The notes under the pieces: model-generated
The model's input: the letters and a program-made list of their open reading frames with translations, nothing else
Databases searched by the model: none
Told to the model about the DNA's origin: nothing
Shown here: one piece after another, positions 46,621-55,674 of the stretch
Numbering within the stretch: the stretch's first letter is position 1
Layout of the letters: every line of letters starts with the position of its first letter
Assembly (NCBI GenBank): GCA_015061955.1
Contig: SUVO01000008.1
Coordinates: 53,925 to 117,924 of the forward strand
DNA from: Verrucomicrobiaceae bacterium
Lineage (GTDB): Bacteria > Verrucomicrobiota > Verrucomicrobiia > Opitutales > Intestinicryptomonadaceae
Direction: 5' to 3'
DNA length: 64,000 nt
Translations under genes and position numbers: made by a program

Positions 46621-46835
46621 TTTTCGTTCCTATGTTGATTCTAATCTGAGGGCAATATTTTTTATTATAATGATAAAAAGTAATTTTTCGGAATTGCCTT
46701 TTTTGTATTAGTTTGCCCTTGTGGTGCTTGTAGCTAAAAAAGCACTTTTATAGCAAGCTTATTTAGTTTAGTTAGTCAAAGGAGTATTGCAAAGCAATCT
46801 CCTTCGGTGCCCAACATATAAAAAAACGTTTTTTA
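46621..46835. repeat. class-3 repeat unit, first copy
   Basis: Outer arms tatgttg (46631-46637) / ccaacata (46811-46818), middle arms agggcaa (46649-46655) / ttgccct (46713-46719), and an inner hairpin with cggaattgcc plus T run. Second module has ggagtattgc / gcaatctcc. Period to the next copy is 215. Confidence 0.85.
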
Positions 46836-47030
46836 TTTTCGTTCCTATGTTGGTCCTAATCAAAGGGCAATATTTTTTATTATAATGATGAAAGGCAATT
46901 CTTCGGAATTGCCTTTTTTTGTATTAGCTTGCCCTCGTGGTGCTTGTAGCTAAAAACGCACTTTTTCTAATCTGATTTAGTTAGGCAAAGGTACATTGCC
47001 AAGCAATTACCTTCGGTGTTTCAACATAAA
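46836..47030. repeat. class-3 repeat unit, second copy
   Basis: Same layout as the first copy: outer arms tatgttg (46846-46852) / caacata (47022-47028), and inner stem aaaggcaattc / gaattgccttt closed by a C(TTCG)G tetraloop (46901-46906). Second-module stem aggtacattgc / gcaattacct shows compensatory changes relative to the first copy. It ends 4 bases before the converging araC-type gene, so it may terminate both strands. Confidence 0.85.
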
Positions 47031-47033
47031 AAA

Positions 47034-47975
47034 TTAGAGGAAGTCTTTATTATCTTTATATCTATTTACCTTACGAAAGTCTTCAAATGTACAATTATGA
47101 TATGCTTTGAATGCTTTTGAAAACGATGCAGCATCGGAAAATCCAATAGCCTTAGCTATCGAAATTGGCGAGCACATGCGTGATGAGTATTTGCGTGCTA
47201 AATTCATCTTTTCTGAAAGCAGATATTTTGCAAAACTCATACCGAGTTCTTTTGTGCAAAGTTTGTCTAATTCGTATCGGGAAATGCCTATACTTCGGGC
47301 TGCTTCATCTGTCGAAGCAAACATTGCTGGATTACGTTTAATTTTGGCTATAAAGGCAGCAAAAGATTTATCGGCAATTTTTGAAAGAGTGTGTCGGATA
47401 TATACTTCGATAAGTTCGGCGTACGCATCTAAAATTTCGTACGACATATCTTCTTTGCGTAATTCTTGTAGATAGTTATCGACCGAAAATTCCAACTGAG
47501 ATAAGTAATCGGTTTTGCCTATCAAACTTCCACTTTTCATGCGCATTTCCATATATGGCGAAATCTCGATATGAAACCAGAATCCCTTCCAAATGTTTTG
47601 ATCTGTTTGAAGAACGTAGTGCGAGAATGGTGCTGTGCAGAAAAACATTCCTTTGGTTAATAGAAATTCTTCGTTTTCAGTTTTTAATATTAATTCGCCA
47701 TCTGATACATATCCCATGTGCGAAAAGTTTACACCTTCGCGTTCTTGATAAAATGATTTTTCAATGTTAACTACTCCCGAATTTAGAACAAAGCGTTCTC
47801 TAAGAGGGTCGTACATTAGACGTGATGGTTTGAAAAATAAATCGGAATTCTGCATTTCTGCGAAGAAACTATCTGACGCCTGTGGTTGTAAGAAGAATTC
47901 TTTTGAATTTTTTGGCCAACATTGTAGAAAATCGTCGGCATTACGTTTCCATTGATATATAGTTTCATCGCTCAT
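47034..47975 (-). CDS. AraC family transcriptional regulator
   Basis: A 313-residue regulator with an N-terminal cupin-like sensing domain (about 60-165, VSDGELILKTENEEFLLTKGMFF) and a C-terminal double helix-turn-helix (about 210-305; SIGISRYELDKLCTKELGMSFAKYLL and SPISIAKAIGFSDAASFSKAFKAYHNCTFEDFRK). Divergent from the four secreted glycosidase-like genes, so it probably activates them in response to a sugar; this is inference from context. Confidence 0.93.
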   Translation of the reverse strand: MSDETIYQWKRNADDFLQCWPKNSKEFFLQPQASDSFFAEMQNSDLFFKPSRLMYDPLRERFVLNSGVVNIEKSFYQEREGVNFSHMGYVSDGELILKTENEEFLLTKGMFFCTAPFSHYVLQTDQNIWKGFWFHIEISPYMEMRMKSGSLIGKTDYLSQLEFSVDNYLQELRKEDMSYEILDAYAELIEVYIRHTLSKIADKSFAAFIAKIKRNPAMFASTDEAARSIGISRYELDKLCTKELGMSFAKYLLSEKMNLARKYSSRMCSPISIAKAIGFSDAASFSKAFKAYHNCTFEDFRKVNRYKDNKDFL

Positions 47976-48217
47976 AATGAGAATAAAAATGAAAAAGAGT
48001 ATGTTATGTCAACAAATAAACGTTGTATTGTCTTTTTTTAAAAAAATTTGTCATTTTTTTAGGTATCTAAAATTCTATAAAAATGTTATGATTAGTAAAG
48101 GAACTGAGTTATTTAGGGAGGGCTTTTATAGTATTATATGTTTTGAGAAATAAGTTGCAGTTTATGTAAAAGCTATATACTTTTTATACCTCAGTAAAAA
48201 TTTAATTTTTAATTTCA

Positions 48218-48223
48218 TATAAT
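48218..48223 (+). promoter_or_regulatory. -10 element of the glycosidase-like operon
   Basis: A perfect TATAAT 25 bases before the first gene of the set with no recognisable -35 at 16-19 bases upstream. This is what one expects for an activator-dependent promoter, such as one controlled by the divergent AraC-type gene. The rest of the 272-base divergent gap is AT-rich without clear sites. Confidence 0.45.
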
Positions 48224-48247
48224 ATAAATAACAAAATAACAAAGAAC

Positions 48248-50086
48248 ATGAAAAATATACTAAAAAAGTTAGCAATTGCTTCGTTTGCGTTTGTTGCAAT
48301 GAATGTGCATGCGGCAATTGACGAAGTTAGATTAGTAAAGACGTTTCTTGATAATTCAAAGCATGAAACTGTCTACAAACTTAAAAAGGTAAATGAAAAC
48401 ACTTATCGTTTGCATTTGCCTCTTAAAGAGTTTGGTTATGGTAAATGGAGTTATCGTGGTGTTGTTTCTATAGATGTAAAACGCGACGAAGCAACTGCAA
48501 TGAAGGGTGAAGATGGTTATTGGATTTTACCTGATGGTCGTATGGGCAAATTTAAGCACGACAATGGTAAGTTGCAAGAACGTCGTAATCCTATGTCGAT
48601 GTATGGGGTAAAGAAGGGTGATAATGCTTTTGTTGGTATTGTACACACATTGAAATGGGAATATTCTTCGGTTGTTGAAGTCGTTAATGGCAAGTACGAA
48701 ATTTATCCACGCTTCCACATTCAAGATATTCACACAAAACCATACGAAGATATTATAATCGACTTTACTCACTTTAAAGGGAAAGATGCTAATTATTCTT
48801 CAATGGGTAAAGCATATCGCAAATATCAGCTCAATCGTGGCGAAGTTAAGCCATTGAAAGAACGTATTGTTGGAAATCCACGCTTGAAGTATACAACAGA
48901 GTCTATTTTTATGAAGTTCATGATGGCTTCGTTTATGCGTGAAGGCGAAACAGGACAAAATCGAGGTTGGCACTGGAAACCAGAAGACGATATTCAAATT
49001 CAGAAGTATCGCGACTTCGACAATATGATGGGTGTACTCAAGAAGATGAAATCTATGGGTATTGAAAAAGCCGATATTATTTTGACTAACTGGAATTGGC
49101 GTTCAAATGGTCGCAATCCAATATGCTCGGTTGCAGAGCCAGAGTTGGGTGGTAATCAAAAATGTAAAGAACTCAACGCTTTAGCTAAAAAATTAGGTTT
49201 CCAAGTAATGCCACACATCTTGCATACCGAAAACTATACGATATCGCCTGCATTCGATAAAAACGATATTGCTCTCGACCACGAAGGTCAGTATAAAGGC
49301 TACATGGGAATGGGTGGTAAAGGTTTTAATCCATGTTTCGAGCAAGTTTTCAAAAAGCATATTCTTGAAAATTATGATAGAATGAAAAAGCTCGGTTTCG
49401 ATGCTCCAATTCATATCGACGTAACATCGGCTATTGTTCCTTACGATTGCCACAATGTTGATCACTTCTGTACTCGTAAAGATTGTGCCTATTATATGAA
49501 TCGCGTAGGTATGTTGTGCGATGCCTTCTTTGGAGGTTGGACATCTGAAAGTTCAGTAGATAGTACTGCAAATACGCTCGACTACGTTTTGTATGTAAGT
49601 GCGTATCCGTCGTATTTAGGTTCGGTACATCCGTTGTTAGAACGTCATGTACCAATTTGGCAGTTGGCGTATCACGGAATTATTTTGAGTAATCCATTTG
49701 CATCAACTATTGATTATAATTGTCGCACTCGTCCAGCTAAAGGTTGGGGACCAACAAATTCGTTTTTGGTTGAAGATTCGGTAGAAAAAACTCGTGCAAT
49801 GCGTCGTTTGAAGTGTGCTGAGTTTGGTGGACGTCTTTCGTATTACTGGAATTTAACAAACGATGCAAATCTTCCCGATGTAAAACAAGCTTACGACGAA
49901 TATCAACAACGCAAATATTTGCAACTTGAATTTATGGAATATCATGATGAAATTGCACCTGATGTATTCATAACAAAGTATTCTGATGGTTCAGAAATGG
50001 TATCGAATTATACCGACAAACCTTACAAATATAAGGGAAAAGATGTAAAACCATTAGACTATGTTTTGTATAAAGCTACAAAATAA
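48248..50086 (+). CDS. secreted glycosidase-like protein, paralogue 1 of 4
   Basis: A 612-residue exported protein with signal peptide MKNILKKLAIASFAFVAMNVHA. An N-terminal beta-rich domain (about 25-190) is followed by a probable TIM barrel (about 200-560). Motifs shared by all four paralogues: ILTNWNWRSNGRNP, AEPELGGN, PHILHTENYTIS, HIDVTSAIVPYDCH. I do not recognise a CAZy family with certainty; the layout resembles DUF5696-type glycosidase-like proteins. Acidic residues in AEPELGG and HIDVTSA are candidate catalytic groups (inference). First gene downstream of the AraC-type regulator. Confidence 0.8.
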   Translation: MKNILKKLAIASFAFVAMNVHAAIDEVRLVKTFLDNSKHETVYKLKKVNENTYRLHLPLKEFGYGKWSYRGVVSIDVKRDEATAMKGEDGYWILPDGRMGKFKHDNGKLQERRNPMSMYGVKKGDNAFVGIVHTLKWEYSSVVEVVNGKYEIYPRFHIQDIHTKPYEDIIIDFTHFKGKDANYSSMGKAYRKYQLNRGEVKPLKERIVGNPRLKYTTESIFMKFMMASFMREGETGQNRGWHWKPEDDIQIQKYRDFDNMMGVLKKMKSMGIEKADIILTNWNWRSNGRNPICSVAEPELGGNQKCKELNALAKKLGFQVMPHILHTENYTISPAFDKNDIALDHEGQYKGYMGMGGKGFNPCFEQVFKKHILENYDRMKKLGFDAPIHIDVTSAIVPYDCHNVDHFCTRKDCAYYMNRVGMLCDAFFGGWTSESSVDSTANTLDYVLYVSAYPSYLGSVHPLLERHVPIWQLAYHGIILSNPFASTIDYNCRTRPAKGWGPTNSFLVEDSVEKTRAMRRLKCAEFGGRLSYYWNLTNDANLPDVKQAYDEYQQRKYLQLEFMEYHDEIAPDVFITKYSDGSEMVSNYTDKPYKYKGKDVKPLDYVLYKATK

Positions 50087-50101
50087 AACGGAGGTAAAAA
50101 T

Positions 50102-51925
50102 ATGAAAAAATTTAAATTATTATCACTTACAGCTTTTTCATTGTTTGCGGCAACCTCTTTTGGAGCAATCGATGAGGTTATAGTTCAGCGCAATCTTTCA
50201 AATGGAAAGGTAAAAACACAAACAGTAAAGCTTCAAAAAGTAAACGAAAACACTTATCGTTTGCATATTCCTGTTGATAAAATGGGTACTTGGAAGTGGA
50301 CAGGCGTTGATTCTATCGATGTAAAGCGTGAAGAAGCTACTGCTATGAAAGGCGATGCTGGTTATTGGGTTACTTCAAATATGGCATTAGGTAGATTTTC
50401 TCGCGATAATGGTAAATATCATCTTCGCAAGAATATGATGCCAATGTTTGGTGTGAAGAAAGGCGACAAAGCTTTTGTAGCTATTATTAAAGGTTTAGTG
50501 TACGAGTTTTCCACTATGATTAACGTAAAAGACGGCAAGTACGAAATCTTCCCACGTTTTCATCTTAAAGAAATTTATACCAAACCTTACGAAGATATTA
50601 TAATCGACTTTACTCATTTTGAAGGTAAAGATGCAAATTATTCGGCAATGGGGCGTGAGTATCGTAAATATCAGCTTGAACGTGGCGAAGTAAAACCACT
50701 CAAGCAGCGTATACTTGGCAATGAAACATTGCAAAATACGGTTGAATCGGTTTATTTGAAAACTCAAATGGCTACCTTTATGCGTGAGGGCGAAACAGGT
50801 ATGAATCGTGGTTGGCACTGGAAGTCGGAAGAAGACCCTCCAATACAAAAGATTCGCGACTTCGACAACATTCAGTGGTTCATGAAAAAACTCAAGGAAG
50901 CTGGCGTAGAAAAAATCGATATAATTTTAACAAATTGGAATTGGCGTTCAAATGGTCGCAATCCAATTTCATCTATTGCCGAACCTGAGTTAGGTGGTAA
51001 TGCAAAATGTAAAGAAACAACTGCATTGGCAAAAAAGTTAGGTTATAGAATTGCTCCACACATGTTGCATACCGAAAACTATACAATATCGCCAGCATTC
51101 GATAAAAACGATATTGCGCTTGATGAAAATGGTAAATATCGTGGCTATATGGGTATGGGTGGCTTTGGTTTTAATCCATGTTTTAAGCAGGTTTATCGCA
51201 AGCATATCCTCGATAACTACGATCGTATGCAAAAGCTTGGTTTCAACGGAACATTCCATATCGATGTAACATCGGCAATTGTTCCATATAGTTGTCATCA
51301 CATTGAACATTTTTCAACTCGTAAAGAAACTGGTTATTATATGAATCGTGTTGGTATGCTTTCCGACGCATTCTTTGGCGCATGGGGTTCGGAAAGTGGT
51401 GTTGATAGCACTGCAAATACACTCGACTATGTATTGTATGCAACGCCTATCACTCCAGAAACTATTGGCGAAGGTAAAAAATTCCCACTCGTAGACGAAA
51501 TTGTTCCAATTTGGCAGATTGTTTACAATGGTATTATCACAAATTGTCCAATGGCATGTTTAATTGACAATACATTGCCAGAAAATAAACGTCATGCTTG
51601 GTGGATTTGTAAGTGGAGCGATGCAAAAGCACGCAGAATTAAAGAGGTAGAATTCAATGGTAGACCATCATTCTACTGGGGCTTGAACGATGTAAAAGAA
51701 GGCGACTTCAAATATATCAAGAAAGCTTACGATGACTTCCAACCACGTAAACATCTTCAGCTTGAGTTTATGGATTTCCACGATAAAATTGCACCTAATG
51801 TATATATAACAAAGTTCTCTGATGGTACTGAAATTATTTCTAACTATTCAAAAGAACGTTTCTCTTACAAAGGGCAGAACGTGGCTTCTATGGATTATAG
51901 AATTTACGCACCAAAAAAGAAATAA
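50102..51925 (+). CDS. secreted glycosidase-like protein, paralogue 2 of 4
   Basis: A 607-residue paralogue starting 15 bases after the first, with a good ggaggtaaaa ribosome-binding site and signal peptide ending SLFAATSFGA. It shares REGETGMNRGWHWK and ILTNWNWRSNGRNP with paralogue 1, its closest relative here. It differs in the late region (PITPETIGEGKKFPLV), where the others have AYPxYLG, and has SSIAEPELGG and YSCHHIEHF at the shared motifs, suggesting altered specificity. Confidence 0.8.
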   Translation: MKKFKLLSLTAFSLFAATSFGAIDEVIVQRNLSNGKVKTQTVKLQKVNENTYRLHIPVDKMGTWKWTGVDSIDVKREEATAMKGDAGYWVTSNMALGRFSRDNGKYHLRKNMMPMFGVKKGDKAFVAIIKGLVYEFSTMINVKDGKYEIFPRFHLKEIYTKPYEDIIIDFTHFEGKDANYSAMGREYRKYQLERGEVKPLKQRILGNETLQNTVESVYLKTQMATFMREGETGMNRGWHWKSEEDPPIQKIRDFDNIQWFMKKLKEAGVEKIDIILTNWNWRSNGRNPISSIAEPELGGNAKCKETTALAKKLGYRIAPHMLHTENYTISPAFDKNDIALDENGKYRGYMGMGGFGFNPCFKQVYRKHILDNYDRMQKLGFNGTFHIDVTSAIVPYSCHHIEHFSTRKETGYYMNRVGMLSDAFFGAWGSESGVDSTANTLDYVLYATPITPETIGEGKKFPLVDEIVPIWQIVYNGIITNCPMACLIDNTLPENKRHAWWICKWSDAKARRIKEVEFNGRPSFYWGLNDVKEGDFKYIKKAYDDFQPRKHLQLEFMDFHDKIAPNVYITKFSDGTEIISNYSKERFSYKGQNVASMDYRIYAPKKK

Positions 51926-52001
51926 GATGTTGTTTTGTTAGTACAACGTGTAATTCGTTGTACTAACAATGAAGATGTTTAATATAAACATATAAGAAAG
52001 C

Positions 52002-53792
52002 ATGAAAAAATTACTAAGAAAATTATTTTTAGGCTCGGTGTATGTTGCTCTTTCGGCTCAAGTGTTTTCTGCTGTCGACGAAGTAAATCTCGAAATTCGC
52101 AGAAACGATAGTTCCACAGAAATAAAAAAGGTGAAGTTGCAGAAAGTTGAAGACAATACATATCGTCTTGATTTTCCTGTTCACGAACAAAAATATTGGT
52201 GGCGTATTATTCATATAGATGTAAAACATACAGAGGCTAATGCCCAAAAAGGCGATGATGGCTATTGGATTTTGTCTGATGGTAGATTAGGTTATTTTAC
52301 TCGTGAAAAGGCACCGTCATTGGTAGAGCGTCGTCAAATAATGCCAATATATGGATTTAAAAAAGGCGATAGTGCATTTGTTGGTATTGTAAAGGGACTC
52401 AAATACGAGTTCTCTATGAACGTTGATGTTAAAGATGGTAAATACAGTATGTATCCTCGTTTCTTGATAGGCGATATACATACAAAGCCATACGAAAATC
52501 TAATAATCGATTTTACTTTCTTTAAGGGGGCAAATGCTAACTATTCATCAATGGCGCGCAAGTATCGTAAATATCAGCTCGATAGAGGCGAAGTTATGCC
52601 ATTGAAGGAACGTGTTAAGGGAAATCCCCGTTTGAAATATATGGTTGGTAGTATGTTTATAAAGCTTGCTCCAGCTTGGTATATGCGCGATAGCGATATG
52701 AAATCGAATCGAGGTCCACATTGGGATCCAGTTGATGACCCACCTGTGAACAAAATAAAGTCTTTCGATGAATTAAAAGAAGACTTTAAGCAAATAAAGG
52801 CTCTCGGTGTAAATCAGCTCGACATTTGTTTAACAAATTGGAATTTGCGTTCAAATGGTCGTAATCCAACATGTTCAATGGCAGAGCCAGAGTTAGGTGG
52901 AAATGCAAAGTTGAAAGAATTGAACGCTCTTGCAAAAGACTTAGGTTTTCAGGTTGCACCACACATTTTGCATACAGAGTTTTATACAATTTCTGATGAA
53001 TTTGATGCTAACGATATTGCAGTTGATCATAAAGGAAAGTACAAAGGCTATTCGGGAATGGGTGGTAAAGGTTTTAATCCATGCTTCAAGCAGGTGTATA
53101 AAAAATATATTCTACCACACTACGATAGAATGGATAAACTTGGCTTTACGTTAATGCACATCGACGTAACATCGGCTATTGTTCCATACGATTGTCATCA
53201 TATCGAGCATTTCTCTACACGTCAAGAAACTGCCGAATATATGAATAAAGTTGGTATGCTTTCCGATGCATTTTTTGGGGCGTGGAGTTCCGAAGGTCCG
53301 TGCGATCACGTTGCAAATACGCTCGACTTTGTTCTGTATGTGAGTGCGTATCCAAAATATTTGGGAAAACATCATGAGTTAATGGATACAATGGTGCCTT
53401 TTTGGCAGTTGGCGTATCATGGTATAATTTTGAGTAATCCGTTCTTCTTTAAAACAAATTCTTACAATTGCTATTGGACCAAAAGCAAAGAAGAAATTGC
53501 TGAAGCACGTTTGAAACTTGTAGAGTTTGGAGGTCGTCCAATGTTTTATGGTGGAGTGCTTTCAAAAAATGTTGATTATAAAATCTTAAAAGAAGCTTAC
53601 GACGAATACGAAAAACGTAAACATTTGCAGTACGAGTTTATGGACTTCCATGGCGAGCTTGCAAAAAATGTTTATGTAACAAGATTTTCTGACGGTAGCG
53701 AAATTGTAACAAATTATACTGATAAGCCTTTTTCTTATAAAGATAAAACCATTGCTCCAATGGATTATCAGTTATTAAACTCTAAAAAATAA
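52002..53792 (+). CDS. secreted glycosidase-like protein, paralogue 3 of 4
   Basis: A 596-residue paralogue with signal peptide KLLRKLFLGSVYVALSAQVFS. It carries WYMRDSDMKSNRGPHWDP, where paralogues 1 and 2 have FMREGETG.NRGWHWK, and LTNWNLRSNGRNP instead of NWNWRS, features shared with paralogue 4; 3 and 4 thus form a second pair. It starts 76 bases after paralogue 2. Confidence 0.8.
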   Translation: MKKLLRKLFLGSVYVALSAQVFSAVDEVNLEIRRNDSSTEIKKVKLQKVEDNTYRLDFPVHEQKYWWRIIHIDVKHTEANAQKGDDGYWILSDGRLGYFTREKAPSLVERRQIMPIYGFKKGDSAFVGIVKGLKYEFSMNVDVKDGKYSMYPRFLIGDIHTKPYENLIIDFTFFKGANANYSSMARKYRKYQLDRGEVMPLKERVKGNPRLKYMVGSMFIKLAPAWYMRDSDMKSNRGPHWDPVDDPPVNKIKSFDELKEDFKQIKALGVNQLDICLTNWNLRSNGRNPTCSMAEPELGGNAKLKELNALAKDLGFQVAPHILHTEFYTISDEFDANDIAVDHKGKYKGYSGMGGKGFNPCFKQVYKKYILPHYDRMDKLGFTLMHIDVTSAIVPYDCHHIEHFSTRQETAEYMNKVGMLSDAFFGAWSSEGPCDHVANTLDFVLYVSAYPKYLGKHHELMDTMVPFWQLAYHGIILSNPFFFKTNSYNCYWTKSKEEIAEARLKLVEFGGRPMFYGGVLSKNVDYKILKEAYDEYEKRKHLQYEFMDFHGELAKNVYVTRFSDGSEIVTNYTDKPFSYKDKTIAPMDYQLLNSKK

Positions 53793-53803
53793 ATATAAAA
53801 AAT

Positions 53804-55612
53804 ATGTTAAAGTTTATAAAAAATACATTCTTTGCGTTAGCTTTACTGATATCGGCACAGGGTTTTTGTGCAGTTGACGAAGTGTTAGTTGAACGCTATT
53901 ATGATGACGGCAGAATAGGTAGAGAAACTGTAAAATTACAGAAGCTTAATAATAATAAAAATACTTATCGTCTGCGAATACCTGTTGGAAAATTTTCAAC
54001 TCGTAAACATTGGATATCGTGGGAAGATATTCTTCATATCGATATAAAACATTCTGAAGCTATTGCAAATACTGGAGATGAAGGTTATTGGGTACTTGCC
54101 GATGGTAGACTTGGTTCGTTTAAAGCACAATCTGGTATTTTAGAAGAACGCCGTCATCCAATGCCATTGTTCGGTTTTAAAAGAGGCGATAGTGCATTTG
54201 TTGGTATTGTAAAAGGTCTAAAATACGAGTTCTCGGTTGTGGTTGACGTTAAAGATTCAAAATATCAAATGTTCCCACGTTTCAAGATTAGAGATCTGCA
54301 CACAAAACCATACGAAGATATCATAATCGACTTTACATTCTTCAAAGGCAAGAAAGCTAATTACTCATCAATGGCACGCGAGTATCGCAAATATCAGCTC
54401 GAACGTGGCGAAGTAAAACCTCTAAAAGAGCGTGTTGTGGGTAATCCAGCATTGAAGCAAACGGTAGATAGCATGTTCATGAAATTCTGCACAGCTTGGT
54501 ATATGCGCGATAGCGATTTGAAATCGAATCGAGGCGAGCATTGGTATCCTGAAGATGATCCAGTTTTATCGACTTTCTGTACTTTTGAAGAATTTAAAGG
54601 TGTTATGAAGAAAATAAAAGCTTTGGGGGTAGATAAGCTCGATATTTGTTTAACAAATTGGAATCTTCGTGCAAATGGTAGAAATCCAACAGGGTATCTT
54701 GCCGAGCCAGAGTTGGGTGGTAATGCAAAGTTGAAAGAAGTAACAGCTCTTGCAAAAGATTTGGGTTTCCAAATTGCGCCACATATTCTCCATACAGAAT
54801 ACTACACAATTTCTGATGAATTTGATGCTAACGACATAGCAGTTGATCACAAAGGAAAACACAAAGGCTATTCGGGAATGGGTGGTAAAGGTTTTAATCC
54901 ATGCTTTAAGCAAGTGTATCATAAGTATGTTTTGCCATCGTACGATACTATGGCTAAGCTCGGTTTTAACCTAATGCACATCGACGTAACATCGGCTATT
55001 GTTCCATACGACTGTCATCACATTGAACACTTCTCTACACGTCAGGAAACTGCCGAGTATATGAACAAAGTTGGTATGCTTTCCGACGCGTTCTTTAATG
55101 TTTGGAGTTCAGAGTGTGGTATGGACCAAGTTGCAAATACAATGGACTACGCTCTCTACATTAGTGGGTATCCACATTATTTGGGCAGAAAGCACTTTTT
55201 AATGGATACAATGGTGCCAATTTGGCAAATTGCATATCATGGTATTATCTTGAGCAATCCATTCATAGATACAATCGATTACAATTGTCATTGGCAAAGA
55301 AGTAAGGATAGTATTGCAAATAAGCGTTTGAAATTAGTAGAGTTTGGTGGACGTCCATCGTACTATTGGGCTGTAAATAAAAATTGTGATTTTGGTGTTT
55401 TAAAAGAAGCTTACGATGAATACGAAAAACGCAAACACTTGCAGTACGAGTTTATGGAATATCATGGCAAACTTGCCGATAATGTATTTGTTACAAGGTA
55501 TTCCGACAAAACAAGAATTGTATGCAATTACGGAAAAGAGCCTTATAACTACAAGGGTGTTGAAGTAAAACCAATGGATTACATTATATATAAACCATCA
55601 AAGCAAAAATAA
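53804..55612 (+). CDS. secreted glycosidase-like protein, paralogue 4 of 4
   Basis: A 602-residue paralogue with signal peptide MLKFIKNTFFALALLISAQGFC, 11 bases after paralogue 3, its nearest relative. The shared motifs are present (LTNWNLRANGRNP, AEPELGGN, PHILHTEYYTIS, HIDVTSAIVPYDCHHIEHF). Last gene of the set, followed by a terminator shared with the convergent GH42-like gene. A Cys at signal peptide position 22 does not form a convincing lipobox. Confidence 0.8.
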   Translation: MLKFIKNTFFALALLISAQGFCAVDEVLVERYYDDGRIGRETVKLQKLNNNKNTYRLRIPVGKFSTRKHWISWEDILHIDIKHSEAIANTGDEGYWVLADGRLGSFKAQSGILEERRHPMPLFGFKRGDSAFVGIVKGLKYEFSVVVDVKDSKYQMFPRFKIRDLHTKPYEDIIIDFTFFKGKKANYSSMAREYRKYQLERGEVKPLKERVVGNPALKQTVDSMFMKFCTAWYMRDSDLKSNRGEHWYPEDDPVLSTFCTFEEFKGVMKKIKALGVDKLDICLTNWNLRANGRNPTGYLAEPELGGNAKLKEVTALAKDLGFQIAPHILHTEYYTISDEFDANDIAVDHKGKHKGYSGMGGKGFNPCFKQVYHKYVLPSYDTMAKLGFNLMHIDVTSAIVPYDCHHIEHFSTRQETAEYMNKVGMLSDAFFNVWSSECGMDQVANTMDYALYISGYPHYLGRKHFLMDTMVPIWQIAYHGIILSNPFIDTIDYNCHWQRSKDSIANKRLKLVEFGGRPSYYWAVNKNCDFGVLKEAYDEYEKRKHLQYEFMEYHGKLADNVFVTRYSDKTRIVCNYGKEPYNYKGVEVKPMDYIIYKPSKQK

Positions 55613-55627
55613 AAAACCTAAAACAAA

Positions 55628-55655
55628 AAATGCGTTCAATCGAACGCATTTTTTT
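55628..55655. terminator. bidirectional terminator between the glycosidase-like set and the GH42-like gene
   Basis: Stem aaatgcgttc-like arms tgcgttc / gaacgca with loop aatc, flanked by A and T runs, between convergent genes. Confidence 0.88.
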
Positions 55656-55674
55656 GTGTGTGTAATAAAAAGTT

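Noticed and set aside
46233..47030. Integron cassette array with attC sites
   Set aside because: Head-to-tail structured units resemble cassettes, but no integrase, no GTTRRRY/RYYYAAC core sites and no coding cassettes are seen.
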